Part shown: positions 22,036 through 31,234 of the stretch, piece by piece
Numbering within the stretch: position 1 is the first letter of the stretch
Layout: every line of letters starts with the position of its first letter
NCBI GenBank assembly: GCA_005880605.1
Contig: VBIS01000028.1
Coordinates: 1 to 34,814 of the forward strand
DNA length: 34,814 bases
Origin: Chloroflexota bacterium
GTDB lineage: Bacteria > Chloroflexota > Dormibacteria > CF-121
Direction of reading: 5' to 3'
The notes under the pieces: generated by a model
Told to the model about the DNA's origin: nothing
Databases searched by the model: none
What the model saw: the letters and a program-made list of their open reading frames with translations, nothing else
Position numbers and translations under genes: made by a program

Positions 22036-23478
22036 ATGAAGGATTTGGCTGAAGCGGCGCTCAACGCCGCCCAGGTGAAGGGTGCGGGCTATGCCGACGT
22101 TCGCCTCGATGAACACGTGCAGCAGGACATCGTCGTCAAGAATGGGCAGCTGGCCGCGGTGTCCGACGATGCCAGCGAGGGGTTTGGCGTGCGCGTCCTG
22201 GTGGATGGCGCCTGGGGCTTTGCCGGCAGCGCTCGGCTAAATAAAAACGAAATCGACGAAGTCGTCGATCGCGCCATCCGGATCGCGCGGGCGAGTGCTC
22301 GTGTCCGCTCGGTGCCGGTCGACCTGGGGCCGCCCGTGACCTCGCGCGGTCGCTACCGGACGCCGCTCGAGCGTGACCCATTCAGCGTGCCGCTCAGCGA
22401 AAAGGTCGACCTGCTGCTGCGGGCCGATGCGGCCATGGGTGCGGTCAAGGGCGTGGGCATTCGCGAGGGATCGATGGAATTCCTTCGGCAGCGCAAGCTG
22501 TTCGCCTCGACCGAGGGCGCCTTCATCGAGCAGGAGCTGTTCGAGAGCGGCGCCGGCATCGAGGCGACCGCCACCTCACCGGACGAGGTGCAGAACCGCT
22601 CCTATCCGAACTCCTTTGGCCGCCACCAGGGCTCCGGCGGCTACGAGTACATCACCGCGATGCAGCTCGACCGTCACGGCGGCCGGATCGCAGAAGAGTC
22701 CGTGGCGCTGCTGAGCGCGCCCCAGTGTCCGAGCGGGGTCAAGACGCTCATTCTCGATGCCAGCCAGACGGCGCTGCAGATCCATGAGTCATGCGGTCAT
22801 CCCACCGAGCTCGATCGCGTCTTCGGCATGGAGGCGGCCTATGCGGGGACCAGCTTCATGACGCCCGACAAACTGAATCACCTCCAGTACGGCTCGCCGC
22901 AGGTGACGATCACCGCGGATGCCCTCACCCCCACCGGCCTCGGCACCTTCGGTTGGGACGACGAGGGCGTGCCCGCCCAGCAATCGTTCCTGATCAAGGA
23001 AGGGCTCTTCGTCGGCTACCTCACCTCCCGTGAAACCGCCAGCGTCCTGGGGCAGCAGAGTAACGGCACGATGCGCGCGGATGGTTGGAACCGCATTCCA
23101 TTGATCCGGATGACCAACGTCAACCTGCAGCCGGGTGACTCGTCGCTGGAGCAGATGATCGCGGAAACCAAAGACGGTGTCTACATGGAGACCAACCGCA
23201 GCTGGAGCATCGACGACAAGCGCCTCAACTTCCAGTTCGGCACCCAGCTGGCCTACGAGATCGTCAACGGCAAGCGTGGCCGGTTGCTCAAGAACGCGAC
23301 CTACGCCGGCATCACGCCCGAGTTCTGGAACTCCTGCGACGCGGTCGCCGGCCGTAGCGAATGGAAAGTCTGGGGCCTGGCCAACTGCGGCAAAGGACAG
23401 CCGCCACAGACGGCTCACGTCGCGCACGGTGCGGCGCCGGCGCGCTTCCAGCACGTCAAGGTTGGCATCCTGAAATGA
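22036..23478 (+). CDS. tldD: TldD-family metalloprotease subunit
   Basis: TldD with TldE forms a heterodimeric zinc protease that trims unfolded peptides; in E. coli it matures microcin B17 and degrades CcdA. The catalytic H-E-x-x-x-H is seen at His250-Glu251-His255 (QIHESCGHPTELDR), with DEGVPAQQSFLIKEGLFVGYLTSRE and MTNVNLQPGD downstream, as in the family. The length of 480 residues is typical. The 3' end overlaps the tldE ATG by four bases. It lies 25 bases after the peptide importer genes, so imported peptides are plausible substrates; this is inference. Confidence 0.95.
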   Translation: MKDLAEAALNAAQVKGAGYADVRLDEHVQQDIVVKNGQLAAVSDDASEGFGVRVLVDGAWGFAGSARLNKNEIDEVVDRAIRIARASARVRSVPVDLGPPVTSRGRYRTPLERDPFSVPLSEKVDLLLRADAAMGAVKGVGIREGSMEFLRQRKLFASTEGAFIEQELFESGAGIEATATSPDEVQNRSYPNSFGRHQGSGGYEYITAMQLDRHGGRIAEESVALLSAPQCPSGVKTLILDASQTALQIHESCGHPTELDRVFGMEAAYAGTSFMTPDKLNHLQYGSPQVTITADALTPTGLGTFGWDDEGVPAQQSFLIKEGLFVGYLTSRETASVLGQQSNGTMRADGWNRIPLIRMTNVNLQPGDSSLEQMIAETKDGVYMETNRSWSIDDKRLNFQFGTQLAYEIVNGKRGRLLKNATYAGITPEFWNSCDAVAGRSEWKVWGLANCGKGQPPQTAHVAHGAAPARFQHVKVGILK

Positions 23479-24818
23479 AGAGCATGAAGGCGGCGCGCCT
23501 CACCGAGGAGGCCGAAGTCAAGGAGTTCATCGACCGGTTGCTGCAGGCGTCGCGCGCGGCGCAGACCGAGGTTATGGTCACGGAGTGGGACAGTGCGCTC
23601 ACCCGCTTCGCCAACAACGGCATCCACCAGAACGTGGCCGAGCGAGACGTGAGCGTGCGGGTGCGGGTGGTCAAGGATGGTAAGACCGGGGTGGCGACCA
23701 TCAACCAGATGAACGAGGCGGCCGCCACCGATGTCCTCAAGCGAGCCATCGCCATTGCCGACCTGCAACCGGAGGGGGAGGTCGTTCCCATGCCCGGGCC
23801 GGCGAAAAGCAAGCCGGTCGAGGCCTGGTCCGACGCGACCGCGGCGGCGACGCCGGAGGAGCGCGCCGACTTCGTCGAGACCATCTGCGCGAAAGCGAAA
23901 CGGGCCGGACTCCAGGCATTCGGGGCTTTCAGTACCGGGGCCGAGCAGCTGGCCATCGCCAACTCACTCGGCGTCTATCACTACCATCGATCGACCGAGG
24001 CCACCATCAACTCAGTCGTCATGGGTGAGGCAGGTTCGGGCTACGCCGATCGGGGCGCCGTCGACGTCCGGGAGCTGGACAAGGACGAGCTGGCCAACGA
24101 GGTCATCGACAAGACGCAGCGCAACCAGAATGCGCAGCCCATCGAGCCAGGGGTCTACGAGGTCGTGCTCGAGGAATACGCCGTCGCCGAGATGCTGGAG
24201 TTCATGAGCTATACCGGGTTCAGCGCGCTCGCCGTGGAAGAGGATCGCAGCTTCATGCGGCTGGGAGAGCGCATCACCGGCGAGCAGGTCACCATCTGGG
24301 ATGACGGTCTCGATGCTTCGGGCCTCCCGGCGCCCTTCGACTTCGAAGGTGTGCCCAAGCAACGAGTCGACCTGATCAACAAGGGCGTCGCCACCGCTGT
24401 CGTCTACGACATGATGACGGCCGCCAAAGAAGGCCGCCGGTCGACGGGCCATGGCCTGCCGGCGCCGAACACGGAAGGCCCCTACGCCGTCAACCTCTTC
24501 ATGCAACCGGGCTCGGTCGCGAAGCCCGATCTCATCTCAGGGATCAAACGCGGCATCTGGGTCACCCGCTTCTGGTACGTGCGGATCGTGCACCCCAAGC
24601 TCTCGATCATCACCGGGATGACCCGTGATGGTACGTTCCTGATCGAAAACGGCAAGATCACCCGACCGGTCAAGGATCTTCGCTTCACCCAGAGCATGCT
24701 GGAGGCCCTGAACGGAACGCTCGCCGCCGGCAAGACAACCAAGCTGCAGATCGGAGAGTTCATCGGCGCCTCGCGGGTCCCGGCGCTTCACCTCAAAGCA
24801 TTTACCTTCACCAGTTGA
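23475..24818 (+). CDS. tldE: TldE/PmbA-family protease subunit
   Basis: This is the non-metal-binding partner of TldD. It has the same two-domain layout (N-part with WDSALTRFANNGIHQNVAERD; C-part with FDFEGVPKQRVDLINKGVA, GHGLPAPNTEGPYAVNLFMQPG and ITGMTRDGTFLIENGKI) but no H-E-x-x-x-H, as expected for TldE. The length of 447 residues is normal. The ATG overlaps the tldD stop (ATGA), indicating coupled translation and 1:1 assembly. The next gene overlaps its stop by four bases (TTGA). Confidence 0.94.
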   Translation: MKSMKAARLTEEAEVKEFIDRLLQASRAAQTEVMVTEWDSALTRFANNGIHQNVAERDVSVRVRVVKDGKTGVATINQMNEAAATDVLKRAIAIADLQPEGEVVPMPGPAKSKPVEAWSDATAAATPEERADFVETICAKAKRAGLQAFGAFSTGAEQLAIANSLGVYHYHRSTEATINSVVMGEAGSGYADRGAVDVRELDKDELANEVIDKTQRNQNAQPIEPGVYEVVLEEYAVAEMLEFMSYTGFSALAVEEDRSFMRLGERITGEQVTIWDDGLDASGLPAPFDFEGVPKQRVDLINKGVATAVVYDMMTAAKEGRRSTGHGLPAPNTEGPYAVNLFMQPGSVAKPDLISGIKRGIWVTRFWYVRIVHPKLSIITGMTRDGTFLIENGKITRPVKDLRFTQSMLEALNGTLAAGKTTKLQIGEFIGASRVPALHLKAFTFTS

Positions 24819-25540
24819 GCCGCTACCCGCTCGTCGGTCTGCCCACGCTAGCGATCCCGCCGGGTCCCAAGCCGCCCCGCTTCGGGATCAACCAGAGTTA
24901 TGTACGAGCGCTTACGGCCGCCGGCTGCGCTCCCATCCTCATCCCGATCTTCGAAGACGACGATCGGCTGCGGGCCATCTACGAGCGACTCGATGGGATC
25001 GTCTTCCCCGGCGGCGCCGACGTCGCGCCCGAAGAGTACGGCGAAGCGCCGATCGACAACCTCAATGTCGTCGAGCCGCCGCGTGACCGGACCGAGCTGA
25101 CTCTCGCACGCTGGGCGTTTGCCGACGACCTGCCCACGCTCGGCATCTGCCGCGGGCAGCAACTTCTCAACGTCGCCCTTGGTGGCAGCCTTTACCAGGA
25201 TCTCCGCCACCAGAGGGTTACGACGGTCGAGCATTCGGACGCGGATGGCCGAGCACGCAACGCGCTGCTGCATCGGGTGCGCCTCGACCCCGGCTCGCGG
25301 CTAGCGCAGCTGATCGACGAAACCAGCATCGAGGTCAACAGCCTTCATCACCAGGCCGTCAAAGACATTGCCGCGCCGCTAACCACGACCGGGACGTCCG
25401 ACGATGGCGTGATCGAAGCGCTCGAGTCACGCGATCGGCGCTTCCTGATCGCGGTGCAGTGGCATCCCGAGGAGATCGATGACCTGCCCTGGGTTCAACG
25501 TTTGTTCGCCGGATTCGCTCGGGCGGCTTCCGGCGAGTAG
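24815..25540 (+). CDS. Class I glutamine amidotransferase-like hydrolase (PuuD/gamma-Glu-GABA hydrolase family)
   Basis: A peptidase C26 / PuuD-like protein that cleaves gamma-glutamyl bonds. The start region PLVGLPTL...INQSYVRALTAAGCAPILIP, FPGGADVAPEEYGE, the nucleophile Cys112 in LGICRGQQLLNVALGGSLYQDL, VNSLHHQAV and the His217/Glu219 pair in QWHPEE are all present, so the catalytic triad is intact. The length of 241 residues is normal. It starts at TTG within the tldE stop (TTGA), so it belongs to the same translational unit; together with TldD/E and the peptide importer this suggests breakdown of gamma-glutamyl or other unusual peptides. Its stop directly abuts the convergent gene. Confidence 0.9.
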   Translation: MSRYPLVGLPTLAIPPGPKPPRFGINQSYVRALTAAGCAPILIPIFEDDDRLRAIYERLDGIVFPGGADVAPEEYGEAPIDNLNVVEPPRDRTELTLARWAFADDLPTLGICRGQQLLNVALGGSLYQDLRHQRVTTVEHSDADGRARNALLHRVRLDPGSRLAQLIDETSIEVNSLHHQAVKDIAAPLTTTGTSDDGVIEALESRDRRFLIAVQWHPEEIDDLPWVQRLFAGFARAASGE

Positions 25541-25930
25541 TCAGCTCTGGCTGGCGGCCTCCTTCAGCCAGGGAAGGGCGACCCCAAGCGGTCCGACCAG
25601 GAGTCCAAACTGCTCCGCATCCAAGCGGCGACGCGCGGCGATGGCGGTTGCCGCATCGCCGACGGCCCACCATGTCGGACTCTGTGGTGGATCTCCTGCG
25701 CGCTCGGCGGCGGCATCGAAGATTTGACGGTAGGAATCACCGCCGAGTGCCGCTAACGCTTGGCGACGGGCGGCTTCAACCTTCGGCTGCGACGCGCTCC
25801 AGGCCTGCTGCTGCCGCTTGCTGATGAGGGCCCTCGCCGGATCGCTCAGCCCGAGCAATCCCTGGTAGAAGCGATCTACCAGGGATCCGCTCGTCGCCGA
25901 ATCGCCGTCCTTGACAAAGGCCCGGCTCAT
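25541..25930 (-). CDS. Small protein of unknown function downstream of lon
   Basis: It has 129 residues and I do not recognise a family. The sequence is mainly amphipathic helical (RFYQGLLGLSDPARALISKRQQQAW; later YRQIFDAAAERAG and RRRLDAEQFGLLVGPLGVALPWLKEAA), without signal peptide, membrane span or cysteine. It begins 10 bases after the lon stop on the same strand and ends exactly where the convergent hydrolase gene ends, so the layout supports a real gene, last in the adk-lon transcript. There is no clear ribosome site in the short gap, so translation may depend on coupling to lon. Confidence 0.65.
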   Translation of the reverse strand: MSRAFVKDGDSATSGSLVDRFYQGLLGLSDPARALISKRQQQAWSASQPKVEAARRQALAALGGDSYRQIFDAAAERAGDPPQSPTWWAVGDAATAIAARRRLDAEQFGLLVGPLGVALPWLKEAASQS

Positions 25931-25940
25931 CAGAATCTGC

Positions 25941-28277
25941 TTAGGCGGCCTTCGTCAGCGGCTCGCTCTTCGGTTCCAGGGCCCAGTCGAGCACCTGGCG
26001 GACGTCCTTGGCGAGGTGGATCGTCATCGCATCCCGGACGCTCTGCGGGAGGTCATCCAGGTCCGCCTCGTTTCGATACGGCAGGATGACTTCGGTCAGC
26101 CCGGCGCGGTGCGCGGCCAACAGCTTCTGCTTGACGCCGCCGATTGGCAGCACCTTGCCCTGCAGCGTGACCTCGCCGGTCATGCCGACCGTCGGTCGCA
26201 CCGGTCGCCCGCTGAACAGGCTGACCAGCGCCGTCACCATCGTGACGCCCGCTGACGGCCCGTCCTTGGGAACGGCGCCAGCCGGGACGTGGACGTGGAT
26301 CGCCTTCTCCTCGAAGCCGGGCGCGATGCCCAGCTCGGTCGCGTGCGAGCGCACGTAGGACAGTCCGATCTGCGCCGATTCCTTCATGACGTCGCCCAGC
26401 TGACCGGTCAGGGTGAGCCCCTTCTGGCCATCCATGGCGGCGGCCTCGAGGAAGAGCACCTCGCCGCCGATGCCGGTCACGGCCAGGCCGGTCGCGACCC
26501 CGGGCACGGAGGTCCGCTCGGCGACTTCTTCATGGAACTTCGCCCGGCCAAGGTACTTCGTCACATCGTCGCCCTGCACCTGAATCGGCGCCGTCACCTT
26601 ACCGGCTTCGATCTGGGTCGCGACCTTGCGGAGCAACCGCCCGAGCTCGCGCTCCAGGTTACGCACGCCGGCTTCACGTGTGTGCTCGACGATGATGCGC
26701 CGGATGGCGTCATCGCTGACGACCACCTCTTCGGCCGTGAGCCCGTTGCGGTTCAGCTGGCGACCAAGTAGGTGATCCCGCCCGATCGCGAGCTTCTCCT
26801 CTTCCGTGTAGCCATCCAGCCGGATGATTTCCATCCGGTCGAGCAGCGGCCCGGGGATGGTGTCGGCGACGTTGGCCGTCGGGATGAACAGGACTTCCGA
26901 GAGGTCGAGGTCGACTTCCAGGTAGTGGTCGCGGAACGAATGGTTCTGCGCCGGGTCGAGGACTTCGAGCAGTGCCGACGAGGGGTCACCTCGATAATCG
27001 CTGCCGACCTTGTCGATCTCGTCGAGCATGATCACCGGGTTTTTCGTGCCCGCCTCTTTGAGCGCGCGCGCGATCCGTCCGGGCAGCGCGCCGACATAGG
27101 TGCGCCGATGACCACGGATTTCGGCTTCATCATGGATGCCGCCGAGCGAGATCCGAGTGAACTTGCGGCCGAGGGCCCGTGCGACCGACTCCCCGAGTGA
27201 GGTCTTGCCCACGCCGGGCGGCCCCACGAGCGTGATGATCGCGCCCGAGCCGCGGCCGCCGGCCAGCGCCAGCCCGCGGGAATCACGCCGCTTGCGAACG
27301 GCGAGGAACTCGATGATGCGATCCTTGACGTCGTCCAGACCGGTGTGGTCATCGTCGAGGACACGCCGTGCCTCGGCGACGTCGAACTGGTCGGGGGTGC
27401 GCTTGTTCCAGGGCATGTCGAGCATCCAGTCCAGGTAGTTGCGGATCCATCCGGCCTCTGGGTTCTGGTCACTGGTCCGTTCCAGGCGGTCGAGCTCGCG
27501 CTCAACCTCTTTGCGGACGGCTTCAGGCATGCCTGCCTCGTCGATCTTCTTGCGGTAGTCGGCGGCGACGTCCGAGTCGCCCTCGCCGAGCTCCTTCTTG
27601 ATGGCGTCCATCTGCTGCCGCAGGAGGAACTCGCGCTGGCGCTTCTCCATCCCCTCCGCGACATCGCTGCGGATCTTGTTCTTCAACGATGCGTCGGCGA
27701 GAGTGTCGCGCGTCCAGGCGATCAGCTTCTTCAGCCGCTGCTCGACGTCGAGCGTCTCGAGGATCTCTACCTTCTTCTCGAGGGAAAGGTCGGGCGAATA
27801 ACCCGCCAGGTCGGACAGCTGGGCGGGGCGGTCGATGTTCCTGACCATCTGGAACACCTCGCTCTGATCGCGAAGCTCCAGCAGGTTCTCAATCAAGGCC
27901 TTGTACTCGCGGGCGAGGACGTGCGACGTCTCCGTCAGCGGGTTGACCTCCTGCGCCGGCTGGGCGAGCACCCGCAGGGCCGGGCCGGTGCCCGCGGCGG
28001 CGCTGCCGACCGAGGCACGATGCAGCCCCTGCAGGATGGCGACCTCGACGCCGTTAGGCAGCTTCCGGGAATCCTCGATCTTGGCGACCGTGCCGATGCT
28101 GGCGTACTTGCCTTCGACCCGAGGAACGAGCAGGACCAGGCCGTCGCCCTCTCGCGCGGCGGCGATGGCGGCCCCCGCCTCCTCGCGCTCGACGGGGATG
28201 GTGACGACCATACCGGGTAGTACCACCGCGTTGTTGAGCGGCAGCAGGGGGATGAATTCAGTTTTAAGTTCAGGCAT
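25941..28277 (-). CDS. lon: ATP-dependent protease Lon (LonA)
   Basis: LonA degrades misfolded and short-lived regulatory proteins in the cytoplasm. Domain order is complete: N-terminal substrate domain (from IPLLPLNNAVVLPGMVVTIPV), coiled middle region, AAA+ with Walker A GPPGVGKT (residues 352-359) and Walker B VIMLDEIDK (about 415-423), and the protease domain with the catalytic Ser675 in PKDGPSAG and Lys716 in PIGGVKQK. The length of 778 residues is normal. It starts five bases after adk and is followed closely by a small orphan gene. No heat-shock operator such as CIRCE was seen upstream. Confidence 0.97.
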   Translation of the reverse strand: MPELKTEFIPLLPLNNAVVLPGMVVTIPVEREEAGAAIAAAREGDGLVLLVPRVEGKYASIGTVAKIEDSRKLPNGVEVAILQGLHRASVGSAAAGTGPALRVLAQPAQEVNPLTETSHVLAREYKALIENLLELRDQSEVFQMVRNIDRPAQLSDLAGYSPDLSLEKKVEILETLDVEQRLKKLIAWTRDTLADASLKNKIRSDVAEGMEKRQREFLLRQQMDAIKKELGEGDSDVAADYRKKIDEAGMPEAVRKEVERELDRLERTSDQNPEAGWIRNYLDWMLDMPWNKRTPDQFDVAEARRVLDDDHTGLDDVKDRIIEFLAVRKRRDSRGLALAGGRGSGAIITLVGPPGVGKTSLGESVARALGRKFTRISLGGIHDEAEIRGHRRTYVGALPGRIARALKEAGTKNPVIMLDEIDKVGSDYRGDPSSALLEVLDPAQNHSFRDHYLEVDLDLSEVLFIPTANVADTIPGPLLDRMEIIRLDGYTEEEKLAIGRDHLLGRQLNRNGLTAEEVVVSDDAIRRIIVEHTREAGVRNLERELGRLLRKVATQIEAGKVTAPIQVQGDDVTKYLGRAKFHEEVAERTSVPGVATGLAVTGIGGEVLFLEAAAMDGQKGLTLTGQLGDVMKESAQIGLSYVRSHATELGIAPGFEEKAIHVHVPAGAVPKDGPSAGVTMVTALVSLFSGRPVRPTVGMTGEVTLQGKVLPIGGVKQKLLAAHRAGLTEVILPYRNEADLDDLPQSVRDAMTIHLAKDVRQVLDWALEPKSEPLTKAA

Positions 28278-28282
28278 TGCTT

Positions 28283-28918
28283 CTACTTCTCCTTAGTGTT
28301 CTCGTCAGGAACAACCTGCGAGACCTTAGGTTTATGCCCAAAACCGGCACCGCCAAACGAAAGCGACCGGATGACGTCCTCGATACTGGCCGCAACTACC
28401 TCGGGAGGCCGTGCCCCATCGATCACCTTGAGCTTGCCCTGATCGTTGTAGTACCTGATCAGGGGGGCGGTCCGGTCGAGGAAGACGTCCAGGCGATGGT
28501 CGACGATCCCCTCGAGGTCGTCGCTGCGGTGGCGCTGGCCGAGGCGCTCCTTGACCGCCTGCGGGTCGAGCTGCAAATAGAGGACGGCATCCAGGGGCCG
28601 GTCGAGCGCCGTCAGCATGCTGTCCAGCGCCTGCGCCTGGGGAACGGTCCGGGGGAACCCATCGAGGATGAAGCCCTGCTGGGTATCAGGGTCCAGGAGC
28701 CGGTGCTGGATCAGGTCGACCACCAGGCCGTCCGGCACCAGCTCGCCGCGGTCGAGGTAGGCCCTGACCCGCTTTCCCAGCGGGGTCCCGCTCGCCACCT
28801 GGGCCCGCAGGATGTCCCCGGTCGCGATCGCCGGGATCCCGTACTTCTCGGATAGCATCGCCGCCTGGGTCCCTTTGCCAGATCCCGGTGGCCCCAGCAG
28901 AACGAGATCCAACGCCAC
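28283..28918 (-). CDS. adk: Adenylate kinase, short-lid type
   Basis: Adk interconverts ATP+AMP and 2 ADP. P-loop GPPGSGKGTQ (residues 9-18), the AMP-binding ATGDILRAQVASGTPLG and GFILDGFPRTVPQAQAL are intact. The lid is short (ERLGQRHRSDDLEGIVDHRL, with no zinc cysteines), as in actinobacterial enzymes, and it is followed by FLDRTAPLIRYY. An extra tail of about 20 polar residues follows the usual end. The start is a GTG giving MALDLVLLG, with GGAGG immediately upstream. adk usually lies in the ribosomal protein operon next to secY or map; here it sits between a transglycosylase gene and lon, which is unusual and could mean a second copy. Confidence 0.94.
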   Translation of the reverse strand: MALDLVLLGPPGSGKGTQAAMLSEKYGIPAIATGDILRAQVASGTPLGKRVRAYLDRGELVPDGLVVDLIQHRLLDPDTQQGFILDGFPRTVPQAQALDSMLTALDRPLDAVLYLQLDPQAVKERLGQRHRSDDLEGIVDHRLDVFLDRTAPLIRYYNDQGKLKVIDGARPPEVVAASIEDVIRSLSFGGAGFGHKPKVSQVVPDENTKEK

Positions 28919-28951
28919 GCCTCCATGATGCGCCCCGGCGCAACTGGGGGA

Positions 28952-29677
28952 TCAGCAGGGGAAGCCGATCGGCTCCGAATACGCGGTGGCGGCTTGGTCC
29001 TCTCGGATGTACCCGACGTGCACCATTTGGGCCAGCACGTTGAACTGGCGCGCCCGGGCGGAACACGGGTTTCGATAGAGGTCGTAGTAGGAGGGCGACT
29101 GGGGGAGGCCGGCCAGCATGGAGGCGCGCGCCAGGTCGAGCGTTGCCGGCGCCCGGTGGAAATAGACGGTTGACGCCTGCCCGATCCCATAGGCGCCGTG
29201 CCCGTAGTAGACGGCGTTCAAATAGTTCTCCAGGATCGTGTGCTTGCTGAACTTCGACTCCAGCTTCAAGGCCAGCACCAGGTTCTCCGGCTTCCGCCAG
29301 CCGTCGTCATCATTGTTCATGTACAGCACCTTGATCAGCTGCTGCGTCAGGGTGCTGCCGCCTTCGAGCGCCCGATGGTGATACAGGTCGGTCAGCGTGG
29401 CGCGCACCAATCCCTGGGTGTCGATGCCTCGATGCTGGTAGAAGCGCTCGTCCTCGATGGCGATCAGCGCCTCGCTCAATTGGTCGGGGACGTCATTGAG
29501 GGCGACCCGGGTCCCACCGTGCTTGGCGAGGATCGCCTCGACCCGATGGGGCATGTCGTCGACGGAGGGAGTGATGACGAAGCCGACGGCGACGGCGATG
29601 CCAAACAGGGCCGGTAGGCCCAGGGCCACCGCGACGACCACGGCGACCACCGACTGCCGTCGGGTGCGCCGGGGCAT
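28952..29677 (-). CDS. Monofunctional peptidoglycan glycosyltransferase (GT51)
   Basis: A basic N-terminus (MPRRTRRQS) and one membrane anchor (VVAVVVAVALGLPALFGIAVAVG) precede a GT51 domain that polymerises lipid II into glycan chains outside the membrane. Signatures: ALIAIEDERFYQHRGID (catalytic Glu), EGGSTLTQQLIKVLY, KLESKFSKHTILENYLN and YGHGAYGIGQASTVYF. No transpeptidase domain follows, so it is monofunctional or a truncated PBP1. The ATG at 29677 is preferred, because a TAGAAT hexamer (29693-29688) overlaps the alternative ATG at 29689 and sits 16 bases before 29677. The gap to adk is 33 bases on the same strand. Confidence 0.9.
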   Translation of the reverse strand: MPRRTRRQSVVAVVVAVALGLPALFGIAVAVGFVITPSVDDMPHRVEAILAKHGGTRVALNDVPDQLSEALIAIEDERFYQHRGIDTQGLVRATLTDLYHHRALEGGSTLTQQLIKVLYMNNDDDGWRKPENLVLALKLESKFSKHTILENYLNAVYYGHGAYGIGQASTVYFHRAPATLDLARASMLAGLPQSPSYYDLYRNPCSARARQFNVLAQMVHVGYIREDQAATAYSEPIGFPC

Positions 29678-29687
29678 TGCGGGATGC

Positions 29688-29693
29688 ATTCTA
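29688..29693 (-). promoter_or_regulatory. Candidate -10 hexamer for the GT51-adk-lon unit
   Basis: The minus strand reads TAGAAT, its first base 16 bases before the ATG at 29677. No Shine-Dalgarno is visible, so a very short leader is likely. Confidence 0.35.
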
Positions 29694-29729
29694 TCGGCGC
29701 GCCGGGACGGAATTGCCTAAAGGGCGCAG

Positions 29730-29735
29730 TAAAAT
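29730..29735 (+). promoter_or_regulatory. Candidate -10 hexamer for pdxS (leaderless arrangement)
   Basis: TAAAAT begins 12 bases before the pdxS GTG at 29742, so transcription would start on the start codon. There is no Shine-Dalgarno in the 52-bp gap to the divergent GT51 gene. Confidence 0.4.
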
Positions 29736-29741
29736 GGGATC

Positions 29742-30646
<905 letters not shown>

Positions 30647-30650
<4 letters not shown>

Positions 30651-31234
30651 GTACCAGACGCCGCGTCGGCGTCCTCGCGCTGCAGGGGGATTTTCGGGAA
30701 CACCTGGCGGCGCTGCGGGCCACCGAGGTCGAAGGCGTGCCGGTCCGGCTCGCGACTGATCTTGAAAACGTCGACGCCCTCATCCTGCCCGGCGGAGAAA
30801 GTACCACGATGGCTCGATTGATGGAACCCGCCTTGCGCGACTCGATCCAGCGTCGGGTCGCCGCCGGCATGCCGGTGATGGGAACCTGCGCCGGGATGAT
30901 CCTGATGGCCCGGGACGTCACGGACGGCCGGGTGGACCAGGAACCGCTGCAGCTGATGGACATCGGGGTGAGGCGCAACGCCTATGGCCGGCAGATCGAT
31001 AGCTTCGAGGCCGAGGTCGAGTCCCACGCCATCGGCGGCGTGGGACCTGCGGTTTTTATCCGCGCTCCGCAACTGGTCCAGCACGGCGACAGCGTCGAGG
31101 AGCTGGCGCGCCACGGCGATCAGGTGGTGGCCGTCAGGCAAGGCAACCGGCTGGCGCTCGCCTTCCATCCAGAGTTGACGCCGGACCGGCGATGGCACCA
31201 GTACTTTCTGACCTTCAACGGGGAGAAGCGGTGA
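30647..31234 (+). CDS. pdxT: Pyridoxal 5'-phosphate synthase, glutaminase subunit PdxT
   Basis: PdxT hydrolyses glutamine and channels ammonia to PdxS. The class I amidotransferase triad is intact: Cys81 in GTCAGMILMA, and His174/Glu176 in AFHPELT. The PdxT-specific motifs LALQGDFREHL, LPGGESTTM and VRRNAYGRQIDSFE are present. The length of 195 residues is normal. The GTG start lies within the pdxS stop (GTGA), and the next gene again starts with GTGA at 31231. Confidence 0.96.

Noticed and set aside
28283..28918. Short lid of adenylate kinase as another deletion
   Set aside because: Short-lid Adk is a normal form in actinobacteria and relatives, and the flanking residues align without a gap.
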